64,000 nucleotides of DNA from Roseiarcus sp963753135. GTDB taxonomy: Bacteria > Pseudomonadota > Alphaproteobacteria > Rhizobiales > Beijerinckiaceae. A model generated the notes under the pieces. The model was not told the DNA's origin, made no database searches, and was given only the letters and a program-made list of their open reading frames with translations. A program made the translations under genes and the position numbers. Numbering within the stretch: position 1 is the stretch's first letter; each line of letters opens with the position of its first letter. The stretch spans positions 39,732-103,731 of the forward strand of contig CAVWBA010000011.1 of assembly GCA_963753135.1 (NCBI GenBank). Reading direction: 5' to 3'. Of the stretch, positions 37,193 through 47,336 are shown in pieces.

Positions 37193-38965
37193 ATGAATGA
37201 AGGCGACGACCTCACCAAATATGGATCTCGAACCCTAGCGTTTCTATGGCGCTATGTCCGGGCGCGCCCTGCTTCTCATCTGGCGATTGCTGCCTCTGTG
37301 CTGGCGGCCGTAGGCTTTTCGGTTAGTACGCAGTATGGCATCAAGAGGCTGGTCGACGCGCTCTCCGCCCCGTCGCACAGCGAAAGTCCCTGGCTCCCTT
37401 TTTTCCTCGTCGTCCTGCTGATTGCGGCGGATAACCTATCCTGGCGCGTGGGCGGGTTCATCGCCAGTTTCACATTCGTACGTGTCACCGGCGACATCCG
37501 CGCCGATCTTTTCAGGCATCTGACGGGCCACGCGCCAGTCTACTTCGCCAAGCGCATGCCCGGCATGTTGACGAGTCGGGTTACGGCGACGTCGAACGCC
37601 GTCTTTACGATCGAAAACATGTTCGTATGGAACGTGGCTCCGCCGTGCTTGGCGACCGTCGGCGCGATCGCCTACCTGGCCATGGTCAACGTATGGATGG
37701 CTAGCATCCTCGCTGTCGTCTCCATCGGAATGATTATCGCTATTTTTCGCATCGCTGCCGCCGGCAAACCGCTGCACCACGATTTCGCCGACAAAGCCGC
37801 CGCAGTCGATGGCGAAATGGTCGATGTCATCGGCAATATCTCGATGGTGAAGGCGTTTGGCGGTGTGTTGCGCGAGCATCGTCGCTTCGACAAGACCGTC
37901 GCGCGGGAGTTGAAAGCCCGCCGCAGCAGCCTGCTTTATCTGGAGAAGCTCAGGCTCACGCATGCCCTCGTCACCGTCATTTTGATCGTGAGTCTGCTCG
38001 CCTGGGCGATCCATCTCTGGCAACGCGGCGAGGCGACCGTTGGCGACGTTGTGCTGGTCTGCACGCTCGGCATCACGGTGCTTAGCGCGACGCGCGATTT
38101 CGCTGTCGCGCTGGTCGACGTGACTCAACACTTCGCTCGTCTGTCGGAGGCGCTTGTCACGCTGCTCTCTCCACACGAGCTGACGGATCATCCGCAAGCC
38201 GCCGCGCTCGCGCCCAAGGGCGCGAGGATCGTCTTCGAGCGGATCAGCTTCGCCTACGCGAAGGACCGCGAAGTCTTCGACCAGTTCACTATGGCCATCG
38301 AGCCCGGTCAGAAGGTTGGCCTTGTTGGGCCGTCAGGAGGGGGCAAGACCACCCTCCTTGCGCTCCTGCAGAGATTTTACGATTTGCCGCGCGGTCGCAT
38401 ATTGATCGATGGACACGACATTTCGCTAGCGACGCAGGAGAGCCTCAGAGATGCGATTGCGGTGGTGCCGCAGGACGCTGCGCTTCTCAATCGTTCGCTC
38501 ATGGAGAACATCCGCTATGGACGTCCGGAAGCGACCGATGCGGAGGTATGGAGCGCGTCGGTGGCCGCCCGTTGCGGTGAATTCATTGAGAGCCTGCCGG
38601 CGGGCCTCGACACGATCGTCGGCGACCGCGGCGCGCGATTGTCCGGTGGTCAGCGTCAGCGCGTCGCGATTGCGCGAGCGTTCTTGAAGAACTCACCCAT
38701 TCTTCTGTTGGACGAGGCAACCTCGGCTCTCGACATCGAGGCCGAGGAGGCGATCCGCGATGCGCTTTCGCGACTCATGCGGGGGCGGACCGTTATTGCC
38801 GTCGCGCATCGGCTATCGACGCTGCGGAATTTCGACCGGATCGTCGTCCTGCAGAACGGAAAGATTGTGCAAGACGGCGAGCCTGAACGCCTGCTGCAGG
38901 TGGATGGCCCATACCGAACGCTCGTGACGCAGGAAGTCAAACGTCTCTCCCGGCAGGCGGCGTGA
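37193..38965 (+). CDS. MsbA/HlyB-like ABC exporter (fused membrane and ATPase domains)
   Basis: 590-residue half-transporter, intact. The membrane domain has about six helices (LAIAASVLAAVGFSV, WLPFFLVVLLIAADNL and so on). The ATPase domain has Walker A GLVGPSGGGKTTLLALLQRFYDL, Q-loop AVVPQDAALLNRSLMENIRYG, signature RLSGGQRQRVAIARAFLK, Walker B ILLLDEATSALD and switch His AVAHRLSTL. The ATG at 37193 follows from the normal N-terminus; a GTG at 37145 is also open. Substrate unknown (lipid, peptide or polysaccharide-linked). Confidence 0.88.
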   Translation: MNEGDDLTKYGSRTLAFLWRYVRARPASHLAIAASVLAAVGFSVSTQYGIKRLVDALSAPSHSESPWLPFFLVVLLIAADNLSWRVGGFIASFTFVRVTGDIRADLFRHLTGHAPVYFAKRMPGMLTSRVTATSNAVFTIENMFVWNVAPPCLATVGAIAYLAMVNVWMASILAVVSIGMIIAIFRIAAAGKPLHHDFADKAAAVDGEMVDVIGNISMVKAFGGVLREHRRFDKTVARELKARRSSLLYLEKLRLTHALVTVILIVSLLAWAIHLWQRGEATVGDVVLVCTLGITVLSATRDFAVALVDVTQHFARLSEALVTLLSPHELTDHPQAAALAPKGARIVFERISFAYAKDREVFDQFTMAIEPGQKVGLVGPSGGGKTTLLALLQRFYDLPRGRILIDGHDISLATQESLRDAIAVVPQDAALLNRSLMENIRYGRPEATDAEVWSASVAARCGEFIESLPAGLDTIVGDRGARLSGGQRQRVAIARAFLKNSPILLLDEATSALDIEAEEAIRDALSRLMRGRTVIAVAHRLSTLRNFDRIVVLQNGKIVQDGEPERLLQVDGPYRTLVTQEVKRLSRQAA

Positions 38966-39253
38966 CCGCCCGCATGTCTAAATCCAAACGCCGATGCACG
39001 TTTTTCATCGTTTGCAATCGCCGACATTGTTGAACTCGGCGACCCGTCGCGACCCTCCGGATGGGGCCCAAGTCTCTTTCACATGCCGCCAAGTCGAGAG
39101 CTTTCTCGTCGGTGATCGAGCCAAAGACCGAGAGGAACGACCTTCTCGATATCTTCTGCTACGGGATCGCGCCGGCGCTCGGTAATATCGAAGGTCTCTA
39201 AGTCAAAGCTGGCGCTCGGAGAATCGGCGGACGCTGCTGCGTACCCGAGAGGT
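38966..39253. other. Spacer between ABC exporter and IS630 element
   Basis: About 290 bp with no supported gene. Short open frames here lack start signals. The IS630 end begins near 39254. Confidence 0.4.
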
Positions 39254-40449
39254 AATACCAGTCCCCGCTGGTGCAGACTCACGGAGGGGATTCCCGAATC
39301 GGCTGAAATTTGTTCGACCTGGGGGACTGCAGGAGGTTCGCGATGGCGGCAGCAATTGGTCTTCGGGATGATTATGGCTCGGGTGGGTTGCGGGCGGCGG
39401 CCAGGCGGTCGAAGGACGGGCCGCAAGCGCGCCGGCTGCTGGCTCTTGCGGCGATTTACGACGGCGCCATGCGCACTGAGGCGGCGAAGATCGGGGGCGT
39501 GGGGCTGCAGGTGGTTCGCGACTGGGTGGTCAAGTTCAACGCGCAGGGCCCGGACGGCCTGATTGACCGCAAGGCGCCGAGGCAGCCTCCGCGGTTGAAC
39601 GACGCGCATCGCGCCGCGCTCGCCGCGATCATCGAGAGCGGCCCAATGGCGGCGATTCACGGGGTCGTGCGCTTGCGGATCGTCGATCTCCGCCAATGGA
39701 TTTTCGAGGAATTCCGCGTCGTCGTCTCCGAGCCGACGTTAAGCCGCGTGCTGCGCAAGATGGGTTATCGCAAGCTCTCGGCCCGCCCTCGCCATCACGC
39801 TCAGGCCGAGGGCGCGATTGAGGATTTTAAAAAAGTCTTCCCGAGCGCCTGGAAGAAATCAGCCGCGAGAAGGGCGTCGCTCCCGACGCCATAGAGGTCT
39901 GGTTCGCCGACGTCCCTCGACAAGCTCGGGATGAAGGCGCGCATCGGCCAGAAGAACAAGATCACCCGCCGTTGGGCCAAGCGCGGAACACGTCCGAGCG
40001 CGCCCAAAGACCAGCGAACCGCCTCCGCTTATATCTTCGGCGCAATCTGCCCCAAGGACGGCAAGGGCGCAGCCCTCGTCTTGCCCCGGTGCGACACCGA
40101 AGCCATGAACCTGCACCTGGCCGAAATCGCCACCCAGATCGCGCCGGGCGCCGCACGCCGCGCTGCTCGTCGATCAGGCTGGCTGGCATCTCTCCGGCCG
40201 CCTGACCGTCCCGCCCAACATCACGCTCATCCCATTGCCGGCAAAATGCCCGGAGCTGAGCCCGCAGGAAAACGTCTGACAGTTGATGCGCGACAACTGG
40301 CTCTCGAACCGAATCTTCAAATCCTTCGACGACATCGTCGACCACTGCTGCGACGCTTGGAACAAGCTCATCGATCAGCCCTGGCGGATCATGCCCATCG
40401 GACTGCGCGAATGGGCCTATGCGTTATGATCAGCGAGTTCTTGGTTTAT
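39254..40449 (+). mobile_element. IS630-family element, copy 1
   Basis: About 1.2 kb. The left end (TAATACCA near 39254) and the right end (TTGGTTTA near 40441) are complementary, as expected for IS630 elements that insert into TA. The left sub-terminal sequence GATTCCCGAATCG (39287-39299) is also present in copy 2. The right end abuts copy 2 with a shared TA-containing junction. Confidence 0.75.
39343..40429 (+). pseudogene. IS630 transposase, copy 1 (frameshifted)
   Basis: AGGAGG precedes ATG 39343. ORF A gives a helix-turn-helix N-terminus (RSKDGPQARRLLALAAIYDGAMRTEAAKIGGVGLQVVRDWVVKFNAQGPDGLIDRK, PTLSRVLRKMGYRKLSARPRHHAQ) and reaches FKK at TTTTAAAAAAG. A -1 shift there continues SLPERLEEISREKGVAPDAIEVWFAD, the start of the DDE domain. 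A 22-bp insertion near 39912-39935 and further breaks near 40150 and 40280 (a stop in ENV-TGA) disrupt IGQKNKITRRWAKRGTRPSAPKDQRTASAYIFGAICP and the C-terminus. Dead as it stands. Confidence 0.8.
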
Positions 40450-41614
40450 ACCAAAGGCGCTGTCGGTTGACTCTCGGGGAGATTCCCGAATCGCGGGGAG
40501 GGTGATTCAAGAAGGCATGGAGGGTGAGCTATGCCACCTGCGGTGAAAATTGCGAGAGGATTTTTCGGCCGGGTCGCTTCGGCGCCTAGCCAAGCGGTCG
40601 AAGGATTCAAACCAGAGCCGACGGCTGTTGTCGCTGGCGGCGATCGGCGACGGGATGGATCGTTGCGAAGCGGCCAAGATCAGCGGGACGGACCGCCAGA
40701 CCTTGCGGGATTGGGTTCACCGGTTCAACGCTCACGGCCCAGATGGTCTCATCGACAATTGGATGGGCGGGCCGAAGCCGCGTCTGTCGAGGGATCAGTT
40801 GGCGCAGTTGGCGCAGATTGTTGAAACTGGCTCAGAGCTCAGGATCGAGGGCGTGGTGCGCTGGCGGCGGGTCGACCTCAAGCGCGTGATCAGCGAAAGG
40901 TTCGGCGTCGAGTTTCACGAGCGCTATGTCGGAAAGCTTCTCAAGAGGCTTGGGTTGTCTCATATGAGCGCGCGCCCACGCGATCGGGCGCAGAATGAGC
41001 GCGTGGTCGAGGCTTTTAAAAAAACTTCGCCGAGGTTTTGAACGTCCATCTGCCTGACCTGCGGAAAGGAACGCCGGTCGAGATTTGGTTTCAGGATGAG
41101 GCGCGCGTTGGCCAGAAGAACGGCCTCGTGCGGCAATGGGCGCGACGGGGAACGCGCCCGCGCCAGCCCGCCGATCAGCGTTACGAGAGCGCCTATCTTG
41201 TTCGGCGCCATTTGTCCCGCTCGCGGCGTCGGCGCGGCGTTGGCGATGCCTCATGCCAACACCCAGGCGATGCGGCTTCATCTCGACCAAATCTCCGCCA
41301 CCGTCGCGGTCGGCGCGCACGCCGTGCTGATCTTCGAGCACGCCGGCTGGCACACGACGCCCAATCTCGCTATCCCCGAAAACATCACGCCGATCTGGCT
41401 TCCATCGCGCGCCCCGGAACTCAATCCGGCGGAGAACATCTGGCAATATCTACGCGCCAACTGGCTCTCCAACCGCGTCTTCGAAACCTTCGACGACATC
41501 ATCGACGCCATCTGCGAGGCATGGAATAAACTCGCCGCCAAGCCCCAAACCATCACCTCAATCGGCATGCGCGACTGGGCTCACGTCGGTCAGAGCAAAT
41601 GACCTTTGGTATTA
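40450..41614 (+). mobile_element. IS630-family element, copy 2
   Basis: About 1.17 kb, in the same orientation as copy 1 and immediately adjacent. The left end TACCAAAGG and the right end TTTGGTATTA (41605-41614) are inverted repeats. Left sub-terminal GATTCCCGAATCG matches copy 1. The transposases are homologous but clearly diverged, so this is not a recent tandem duplication but insertion of a related element at the end of another. Confidence 0.75.
40531..41602 (+). pseudogene. IS630 transposase, copy 2 (frameshifted)
   Basis: The N-terminus is split near 40575 (MPPAVKIARG / REDFSAGSLRRLAKRSKDSNQSRRLLSLAAIGDGMDRCEAAKISGTDRQTLRDWVHRFNAHGPDGLID). ORF A ends shortly after FKK at TTTTAAAAAAAC (41021-41032). 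A -1 shift there gives NFAEVLNVHLPDLRKGTPVEIWFQDEARVGQKNGLVRQWARRGTRP. Another break near 41205 separates YESAYL from FGAICPARGVGAALAMPHANTQAMRLHLDQI, and the C-terminus (AGWHTTPNLAIPENITPIWLPSRAPELNPAENIWQYLRANW) is intact. The FKK site may be a programmed frameshift; the others are not. Confidence 0.8.
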
Positions 41615-41626
41615 CACGGAAAAAAA

Positions 41627-43340
41627 GTAACCGGGGCAAATTTGCGGGCGGAGGGAGAATCCGAAGCGCCAAAAAGCATGATTCAAGCTTTGGATGTCCA
41701 CCGATTCGGGGGGGTCCGCTTGAACGCATGACGTCAGCCGAACTGATCGGCCTGGTTCGCGCCTTGATTGGCGAGGCGACCCGGCCTCGAGCGGAGAACG
41801 AGAAGGTGACCGGGCCGTTTGCCAAGCTGAGAGCCGAGCATTAGGCGGTCAAGGACGAACTGGCGCGATTGAAGAAGCTGCCGCCGCGCCCGCCGCAAAA
41901 GCCGGCGGGGATGGACAAGGCGACGAACCGACCGGATTCGGAAGCGGCCAAGGGTGGGCGGTCGAGTGAGCGGCGGGGCGGCAACCTGGACAGGCTGAGG
42001 GTCACCCCAGACGATCGGAGTTGAAGGTCGACGCGCCGGCTGGCTCGCGCCACAAGGGCTATGAAGAGATCGTTGTTCAGGATCTGGTTCTGAACCCTTC
42101 GGTGACGCGCTATCGGCGCGAGCCCTGGGAGACGCCCGATGGGGGAACTCTGACTGCGCGGCTCGATCCGGGCATCGTCGGGGGCTATGGCCCTCATCTT
42201 CAGCGCCTGATCCTGATGCTGCATTTTCAGGGACAGATGACCTGCGATCGGATTCTGACGCTGCTGAACGGCGTGGGCGTGGTGATTTCGAAACGGCGGG
42301 TCGTGCGTCTGCTGACCGTCAATCTGGAGACGTTCCGCGCCGAGGACGCCGAGGTTCTCGCCGCCGGTCTGAGGGGCTCGTCCTTCGTCACCGTCGGCGA
42401 CACGGGGGCCCGGCACGCCGGCCAAGGCCTGCTTCACCACCCCCCGACCGCTTCACCGCGTTCCGCACCGGGCCCGGCAAGTCGCGCCTGGCTTTCCTCG
42501 GCCGCCTGCTGGGCGGGGCGGCGTCCTATGTGATCAATGCCGCGGCGATCGCCTACATGCGCGCCGGCAATCTGGCGCACGACATCATCGACAGGTTCGG
42601 CGGCCAGGCGTTGCGCGTCTTTGGCTCGCATGAGGAATGGATGGATCACCTGCGCGCGCGGCCTGACGGAATTGCGGGTCACGCCCGATCCGGTGCGCCT
42701 GGCCAGCGAAGCGGCGTTGTGGGGCGCCATCGAAGCCGAGGGCCTGCTCGCCCAAGCCGTCATCGTCTTAGGACGACGCCGGCCAGTTCCGCGTCGGCGT
42801 CCACGCCCTGTGCTGGGTTCACGCCGAGCGGCTCATCCACAAGCTCGTTCCCGCCAACGATCGGCAGCGCAACGCCATCGAGGTCGCCAAGCGGATGGTC
42901 TGGTGGTTCTATCGCCAGCTGAAAGACTACAAACTCGCCCAAGCTTCAAACGCGCCGCGCAACTGAGCGCCCGCTTCGACCGCATCTTCAAGCGCCGGAC
43001 CGGCTACGCGACTCTCGACCATTTGTTGAAACGCCTGCTCGGGCGCAAGGACGAACTCTTGCGCGTCCTCGAGCGGCCGGACATCCCACTCAACACCAAC
43101 GCCTCCGAAAACGACATCAATCCGCGCCTTCGTCACCAAGCGCAAAATTTCCGGCGGAACCGTCAGCGAAAAGCTCGGGAGGCGCGCGACGTCATGCTCG
43201 GCCCCGCCAAGACCTGCACGAAACTCATCATCCCGTTCCTCGGCGCCCGCCTGGGCATTCCCGGCCGCGCCATCCCCGACCTCGCAACCCTCATCGGGCC
43301 CGCCCCGAGCTGACCCTGCCCGGAAATTTGCCCCGGTTAC
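41627..43340 (+). mobile_element. IS66-like insertion element (full length)
   Basis: 1.71 kb. Left terminus GTAACCGGGGCAAATTTGCG (41627-41646) and right terminus, whose complement reads GTAACCGGGGCAAATTTCCG, are near-perfect inverted repeats. No clear 8-bp target duplication: GAAAAAAA on the left, CGAAAGCG on the right. It starts 12 bp after IS630 copy 2, making a nest of three elements. Its left 395 bp recur at 32273-32668. Confidence 0.85.
41728..43313 (+). pseudogene. IS66-like transposase, multiply broken
   Basis: Begins MTSAELIGLVRALIGEA and is stopped by TAG at 41842-41844. The rest runs through several frames: KDELARLKKLPPRPPQKPAGMDKA, then KVDAPAGSRHKGYEEIVVQDLVLNPSVTRYRREPWETPDGGTL, SFVTVGDTGARHAG, DRFTAFRTGPGKSRLAFLGRLLGGAASYVINAAA, VGVHALCWVHAERLIHKLVPANDRQRNAIEVAKRMVWWFYRQLKDYK, and RTGYATLDHLLKRLLGRKDELLRVLERPDIPLNTNASENDI. 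The last segments are typical of IS66 TnpC proteins. At least five frame breaks: not functional. Confidence 0.82.
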
Positions 43341-43532
43341 CGAAAGCGCACCTAAGCCAATGAAATCATTGAGTCGCGTAAACTTGTGCGCGGGGCCCAT
43401 ACGGTCGTCGGCGCTCTTCGCGCGCGTCAGGTCTGCTCGCCGCCCTGGTCCGCGGCGGTTGCCGTAGGCGGCTCGCCTCACTATAGGTGCGCCTCGCAAA
43501 TTCTCCCGCAACCGAAAGGCGCCAGTCCTAAA

Positions 43533-44735
<1,203 letters not shown>

Positions 44736-44785
44736 GCGACGCGCCGGCGTAGGGCGCGAGAGGCGGCTCCGCGCGTGGGGAGGTG

Positions 44786-45847
44786 ATGACGCCGATCGAT
44801 CGCGCCGGCGCTGCGCAGGCGCCTCCGAGCAGAACCTCGAAACTGGGCCTGACGCTGACCTACGCCATTCTCGGCTCTTGGGCGTGGATATGCCTGTTTC
44901 CACTCTATTGGACGGCGGCGGTGTCGCTCAAAGGGCAGCTCAACATCGTTGACGGGCCATTCTATGCGCCCTTCTTCGATTATGCGCCCTCGTTGGACGC
45001 ATGGAGGTATGTGCTTTTTGACTCCAACGACAATCCCCTGCTCCGCTTTTTCAATTCCGCAGTCGTCGGACTGTCCTCCACCGCGCTGACAATCGTCCTG
45101 GCGGGCCTCGCGATCTACGGGCTGACACGCTTTCCGGTTGCTGTTCCATTGCCGCGAATGGCGCTTGTTATCGCGGCCATGTTTCTGGCTGGCGCCGCCG
45201 TCGTGGCTTCCGGCTCGATGCTTCGATCCTCGCTCGCGGTGATCTCGGTTCTGGCCCTTCTGGCAGCCGCTCGCTTCGGCCGAATGGGGCGTGGAGCTAT
45301 CGGAAGCAACGGCGTCCTGATCGGCATCCTGGCAAGCCGCATTCTGCCGCCGGTCGTGATCGTGCTGCCGCTCTATGTGATGGCGCAGCGCGTAGGCGCG
45401 CTCGATACGCGCTCGATCCTCATCCTGACCTATACGGCGGCGAATCTTCCCGTCGCCGTGTGGTTGTTGCTGCCAGTTCTGGGGGGCACGGCGACGGACC
45501 TGGAGGAGGCTGCTCAGCTCGACGGCGCTTCGCACTTTCGCATTCTGTTCCAGGTCCTGGCGCCAACAGCGGCGGCAGGCATTGCGGCGGCGGGCCTTTT
45601 GATTTTCGTCCTGTGCTGGAACGAATATCTCTTTTCGGTCTATCTCGCGGACAATCATGCGATGACGATGCCGCCCTTCCTTGCCGCGCAAATGTCTGTC
45701 CGGGAGCAGCAGGCCGGCTCCGACGCCGAGGAATGGGCGCGTCTATCGGCGGCGATCATTCTGATGACCGCGCCCCTCATCGCATGCGCTGGATTCGCGC
45801 AACGCTTCCTGACCCGGCTCAGTCCATGGGGACGTGTCCAAGGGTAG
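44786..45847 (+). CDS. Orphan sugar ABC transporter permease (MalG/CUT1-like)
   Basis: 353-residue inner-membrane permease with seven or so helices. The EAA-loop motif that contacts the ATPase is visible: EEAAQLDGASHFRILFQVLAPTAAAGIAAAGLLIFVLCWNEYLFSVYLAD. SRILPPVVIVLPLYVMAQRVGALDTRSILILTYTAANLPVAVWLLLPVL is the normal CUT1 core. An extra hydrophobic segment (about residues 100-150) is inserted relative to the standard 280-residue MalG size. No receptor, ATPase or second permease lies beside it. GGGGAGG precedes the start. The tRNA-Arg island begins 33 bp after its stop. Confidence 0.82.
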   Translation: MTPIDRAGAAQAPPSRTSKLGLTLTYAILGSWAWICLFPLYWTAAVSLKGQLNIVDGPFYAPFFDYAPSLDAWRYVLFDSNDNPLLRFFNSAVVGLSSTALTIVLAGLAIYGLTRFPVAVPLPRMALVIAAMFLAGAAVVASGSMLRSSLAVISVLALLAAARFGRMGRGAIGSNGVLIGILASRILPPVVIVLPLYVMAQRVGALDTRSILILTYTAANLPVAVWLLLPVLGGTATDLEEAAQLDGASHFRILFQVLAPTAAAGIAAAGLLIFVLCWNEYLFSVYLADNHAMTMPPFLAAQMSVREQQAGSDAEEWARLSAAIILMTAPLIACAGFAQRFLTRLSPWGRVQG

Positions 45848-45879
45848 GAGCCGCAGCCCAATGATTTCATTGAATTGTT

Positions 45880-45917
45880 TGGCGTCCCGGAGAGGATTTG
45901 AACCTCTGACCCCAGGT
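45880..45917 (-). repeat. Left attachment site: displaced 3' fragment of tRNA-Arg
   Basis: TGGCGTCCCGGAGAGGA then TTGAACCTCTGACCCCAGGT match the CCA-end, T-arm and variable region of the tRNA at 59767-59806 with one C/T difference. Weaker similarity (TTTAGAAAACCT against TTTAGGAAACCT) continues into the anticodon arm. Confidence 0.88.
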
Positions 45918-45954
45918 GTTTAGAAAACCTCAGCCATATGCGCTCAGATGCGCT

Positions 45955-46065
45955 TGGGAAGCAACAATGACCTTGATATCGCGCCTAAATACGCTGATAC
46001 CCTCTGTCTTACGCGCTCGATTGCGCTCGCTGGGAAGCGAACGTTTGCTTCCCAATTGCTTCCCA
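45955..46065. repeat. Putative integrase arm-type sites, left end
   Basis: TGGGAAGC at 45955-45962 and 46031-46038; the complement GCTTCCCA at 46047-46054 and 46058-46065. The last two are exactly 11 bp apart, matching the pair at the right end of the island. They lie directly upstream of the integrase gene. Confidence 0.7.
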
Positions 46066-46081
46066 GATGGAGGGGGCCGAA

Positions 46082-47320
46082 ATGAAATTGACCGACAAGA
46101 ACGTCGCCGCGCTCACGCTGCCCGTGGGCAAGTCCGACCTGATCGAGTTTGACGAAGCCATGCCCGGCTTCGGCGTCCGCCTGCGAGACGGCGGGTCAAA
46201 AAAGTGGATCGTCCAATATCGTGTTGGCAAAGGTCAGCGGCGCGTGACGCTCGGCGCCGTCCAACTGCTCGACGCGGACAAGGCGAGGCGGCTCGCAAAG
46301 GACGCGCTCGCTCGCGTCCAGCTTGGCGAGGATCCGCAGGTGGCCAAGGTCGAGCAACGCGCCAAGGCGGCCGAAACCTTCGACCATTTCGCCTCGCTGT
46401 TCCTCGCGGCGAAGAAAGAGCAAGTGCGGCCCCGGAGCTATTCGGGGCTGGAGACGTTCATGACCAAGCATTGGTCGACCTTCAATGGCCGCTCAGTCCA
46501 TGCGATCGGCAGGCGAGACATCGCCGCCCGGCTCACCGCGATCGCCTCGGAGCGCGGTCCCGTCGCGGTGAATAGGGCGCAAACGGCCTTGGGATCATTC
46601 TTCGCGTGGCTGATCGGCGAGGGCGTTGTCGACGTCAATCCCGTGGTCGGGGTGAACAAGAAGGGCGCGGAAAAGTCGCGCGATCGTGTTCTGTCAGATG
46701 CGGAGATCGCCGACGTCTGGCGCGCCTGCCGCGACGACGACCACGGCCGGATCGTTAAGCTCCTGATCCTTACCGCCGCTCGCCGCGATGAAGTCGGCAA
46801 CATAGCCAAGGGCGAACTGGATCTGGCAGGGCGTAAATGGACGCTGCCAGGCGAGCGATCAAAGAACCATCGCGAGCATGAGCTTCCGCTGTCAGATTTG
46901 GCGGTCACCATCCTCAAGGAGGCGATCGAGGGGCGTGAGGCGTCGGCGGTGTTTGGAGACGCTGCCAAGGCGCGAGGCGAGGCCGTCAAGGGCTTCTCGG
47001 GCTGGTCGAAGGCGAAGGCCGCCCTCGACAAAAGAATAGCTCAGGCGCGCGCGGAAGCCGGCCTTGAGGCTATGGCGGCCTGGACCGTCCATGATCTCCG
47101 GCGCACGACCGACACTCGGATGCACGATCTCGGCGTTCTACCGCACGTTGTCGAGGCGGTGTTGAACCATGTCAGCGGCCACAAGGCGGGCGTCGCCGGC
47201 CGCTACAACAAGGCGACCTATGCTGCCGAGAAGCGACAGGCGTTGGACATGTGGGCGGCGCATGTCGAGGCGCTGGTTGCCGGCAAGGGCGCGTCCAACG
47301 TCGTCGCGCTGCGGGCGTGA
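46082..47320 (+). CDS. Tyrosine-recombinase integrase (P4/DUF4102 type)
   Basis: 412-residue site-specific recombinase that would integrate and excise the island. The N-terminal DUF4102 arm-binding domain is MKLTDKNVAALTLPVGKSDLIEFDEAMPGFGVRLRDGGSKKWIVQYRVGKGQRRVTLG, then a SAM-like core-binding domain (FDHFASLFLAAKKEQVRPRSYSGLETFMTKHW). The catalytic domain has Arg in LTAARRDEVGNI, His-x-x-Arg in WTVHDLRRTTDTRMHDLG, His in LNHVSGH and the nucleophilic Tyr in AGRYNKATY. GGAGGGGG at 6-nt spacing supports ATG 46082 over the ATG at 46067. Intact, so it could be active. Confidence 0.93.
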   Translation: MKLTDKNVAALTLPVGKSDLIEFDEAMPGFGVRLRDGGSKKWIVQYRVGKGQRRVTLGAVQLLDADKARRLAKDALARVQLGEDPQVAKVEQRAKAAETFDHFASLFLAAKKEQVRPRSYSGLETFMTKHWSTFNGRSVHAIGRRDIAARLTAIASERGPVAVNRAQTALGSFFAWLIGEGVVDVNPVVGVNKKGAEKSRDRVLSDAEIADVWRACRDDDHGRIVKLLILTAARRDEVGNIAKGELDLAGRKWTLPGERSKNHREHELPLSDLAVTILKEAIEGREASAVFGDAAKARGEAVKGFSGWSKAKAALDKRIAQARAEAGLEAMAAWTVHDLRRTTDTRMHDLGVLPHVVEAVLNHVSGHKAGVAGRYNKATYAAEKRQALDMWAAHVEALVAGKGASNVVALRA

Positions 47321-47336
47321 CAGGGAGGGCGGGGTC

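Noticed and set aside
32273..43340. Functional composite transposon
   Set aside because: The left copy has only one IS66 end and both transposases are broken, so the pair cannot act as a composite transposon now.
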